Source: Geodermatophilaceae bacterium (GTDB lineage: Bacteria; Actinomycetota; Actinomycetes; Mycobacteriales; Geodermatophilaceae). From it: a DNA stretch of 5,674 nucleotides. Positions 4,823-5,674 of this stretch are shown piece after piece (position 1 is the stretch's first letter; the number at the start of each line of letters is the position of its first letter). The notes under the pieces are model-generated. The model was not told where the DNA came from. It did no database searches and saw only the letters and a list, made by a program, of their open reading frames with translations. Location of the stretch: positions 1-5,674 of the forward strand of contig JACCXW010000385.1 in assembly GCA_013696785.1 (NCBI GenBank), read 5' to 3'. The position numbers and the translations under genes were made by a program.

Positions 4823-5674
4823 TCAGGAGTTCGTGAGGATGGCGAGTCGCTGGGTCGCTCGGGTCATTGCGACATAGCGATCGACCGCACCTTCGATGCC
4901 CTTGCCGAACGCCTCGGGGTTGATGAGGACGACCAGGTCGAATTCGAGCCCCTTCGACAGCTCCGGGGTCAGCGACCAGACGCGGGGCCTGTCTTGAAAC
5001 ACGGCCCGGAACGTGCCGCCTTCGATGTCATGGGCGCCGATGACGCAGGCGATCCCCTCGGCATGCGCGGCGAGCCAGGTGTCGAGGATCGAGCCCAGGT
5101 CCGAAGCAGATCCGTGTACGACGGGGATGTCGCTGCTGCGGATGGAGATCGGCACGTTGGCGTCCGGGAGCACGGCTCGGATGACCGGCTCGGCTTCGGC
5201 CATGACCTGTTTGGGCGTCCGGTAGTTGATGCTCAGGGAGGCCAGGGTGATCCGGTCGAGCCCGATCCGCTCGAGCCGTTCCGGCCACGACTCGGTGAAC
5301 CCGTGCCTGGCCTGGGCGCGGTCCCCGACGATGGTGAAGCTCCGGGACGGGCAGCGGAGCAGCAACATCTGCCACTCTGCGTCGGTCAGTTCCTGAGCCT
5401 CGTCCACGACGATGTGCGCGAACGGTCCAGCGAGCAGGTCCGGGTCGGTGCTGGGCGCGGCACTCTCGTCGACCAACCTGTCCTGCATGTCCTGCCCGCG
5501 GAGCATGGACATCACCAGCATGTCGGAGTCGTCGGCCGCGACCAGGTCGTCGACCACCCTGTCCATGAGCTGCCGGTCAGCGGCGACGGAGGCCTTCTGC
5601 TGACGCTTGCGTCGTGACGCCTCCGGGTCGCCGAGCCGCTGCCGTGCTGCGTCCAGCAGCGGCAGGTCGGACAC
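4823..5674 (-). CDS. helR: HelR/HelD-like RNA-polymerase-recycling ATPase (UvrD/Rep fold), C-terminal part
   Basis: The last 284 codons of a superfamily 1 helicase-fold ATPase are present; full-length HelR is usually around 700 residues, so the start lies beyond the right edge. The GTG at 5674 is internal. Counted from that codon: motif II VVDEAQELTDAEWQML (89-104), motif III VGDRAQARHGFTESW (116-130), motif IV region SINYRTP (148-154), motif V SKGLEFDLVVL (240-250), and motif VI YVAMTRATQRLAIL (267-280). The DEAQ box and GDRAQARHGF wording match HelR rather than UvrD, PcrA or RecD. HelD proteins remove stalled RNA polymerase from DNA, and HelR is known in Streptomyces to displace rifamycins from RNA polymerase. 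The rifamycin-associated promoter element, if present, would be outside the window, as would the coiled-coil arms that reach into the polymerase. Rifamycin protection is therefore inferred by family only. Confidence 0.85.
   Translation of the reverse strand: MSDLPLLDAARQRLGDPEASRRKRQQKASVAADRQLMDRVVDDLVAADDSDMLVMSMLRGQDMQDRLVDESAAPSTDPDLLAGPFAHIVVDEAQELTDAEWQMLLLRCPSRSFTIVGDRAQARHGFTESWPERLERIGLDRITLASLSINYRTPKQVMAEAEPVIRAVLPDANVPISIRSSDIPVVHGSASDLGSILDTWLAAHAEGIACVIGAHDIEGGTFRAVFQDRPRVWSLTPELSKGLEFDLVVLINPEAFGKGIEGAVDRYVAMTRATQRLAILTNS

Noticed and set aside
4994..5617. Plus-strand 207-codon open frame opposite the HelR-like gene
   Set aside because: Opposite a gene with all expected SF1 motifs; the translation has no recognisable family.
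5672..5674. GTG at the right edge as the start of the HelR-like gene
   Set aside because: The visible protein lacks motif I and most of the family's N-terminal part, so this codon is internal and the gene continues beyond the window.

Overview
This is a GC-rich window with strongly G/C-biased third codon positions, Shine-Dalgarno (SD) sites of the GGAGG type, and a HelR-type RNA-polymerase-recycling ATPase. Together these point to a chromosomal segment of a high-GC actinobacterium. A Micromonosporales- or Streptomyces-like host is an inference; no marker here fixes the genus. I see no rRNA, tRNA, CRISPR array, insertion sequence or phage gene.

Layout: (1) 1-836 (+) is the 3' part of a ribose-phosphate pyrophosphokinase (PRPP synthetase) gene whose start lies left of the window. 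(2) 898-1341 (-) is a convergent gene for an exported PepSY-domain protein; a GC-rich hairpin (840-871) lies between the two stop codons. (3) 1342-1544 is a divergent control region with an adjacent 15-bp tandem repeat and a large nested stem-loop. (4) 1545-2528 (+) encodes an AlkA-like HhH-GPD DNA glycosylase with an unusual start and a 3 x 24-bp in-frame repeat. (5) 2611-3030 (-) is a VOC/glyoxalase-fold protein. (6) 3152-3481 (+) and 3563-3934 (+) are a putative quinol-monooxygenase-type (ABM) protein and a SnoaL/NTF2-like protein, divergent from the VOC gene. (7) 4060-4617 (-) is a small P-loop ATPase/kinase. (8) 4823-5674 (-) is the C-terminal part of a HelR/HelD-like helicase-fold ATPase whose start lies right of the window.

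The genes form no obvious single pathway. They look like a string of housekeeping and accessory stress or resistance functions: PRPP supply, envelope PepSY protein, alkylation repair, three small ligand-binding alpha/beta folds often seen in detoxification or polyketide tailoring, and RNA polymerase rescue linked in its family to rifamycin tolerance. I did not find a convincing new multi-gene system. The points most worth a second look are a 16-bp pure A/T island that rewrites the ATP-binding loop of the PRPP synthetase, the structured leader and non-standard start of the glycosylase, and repeats in that gene and its promoter region. No gene-free stretch exceeds about 205 bp.
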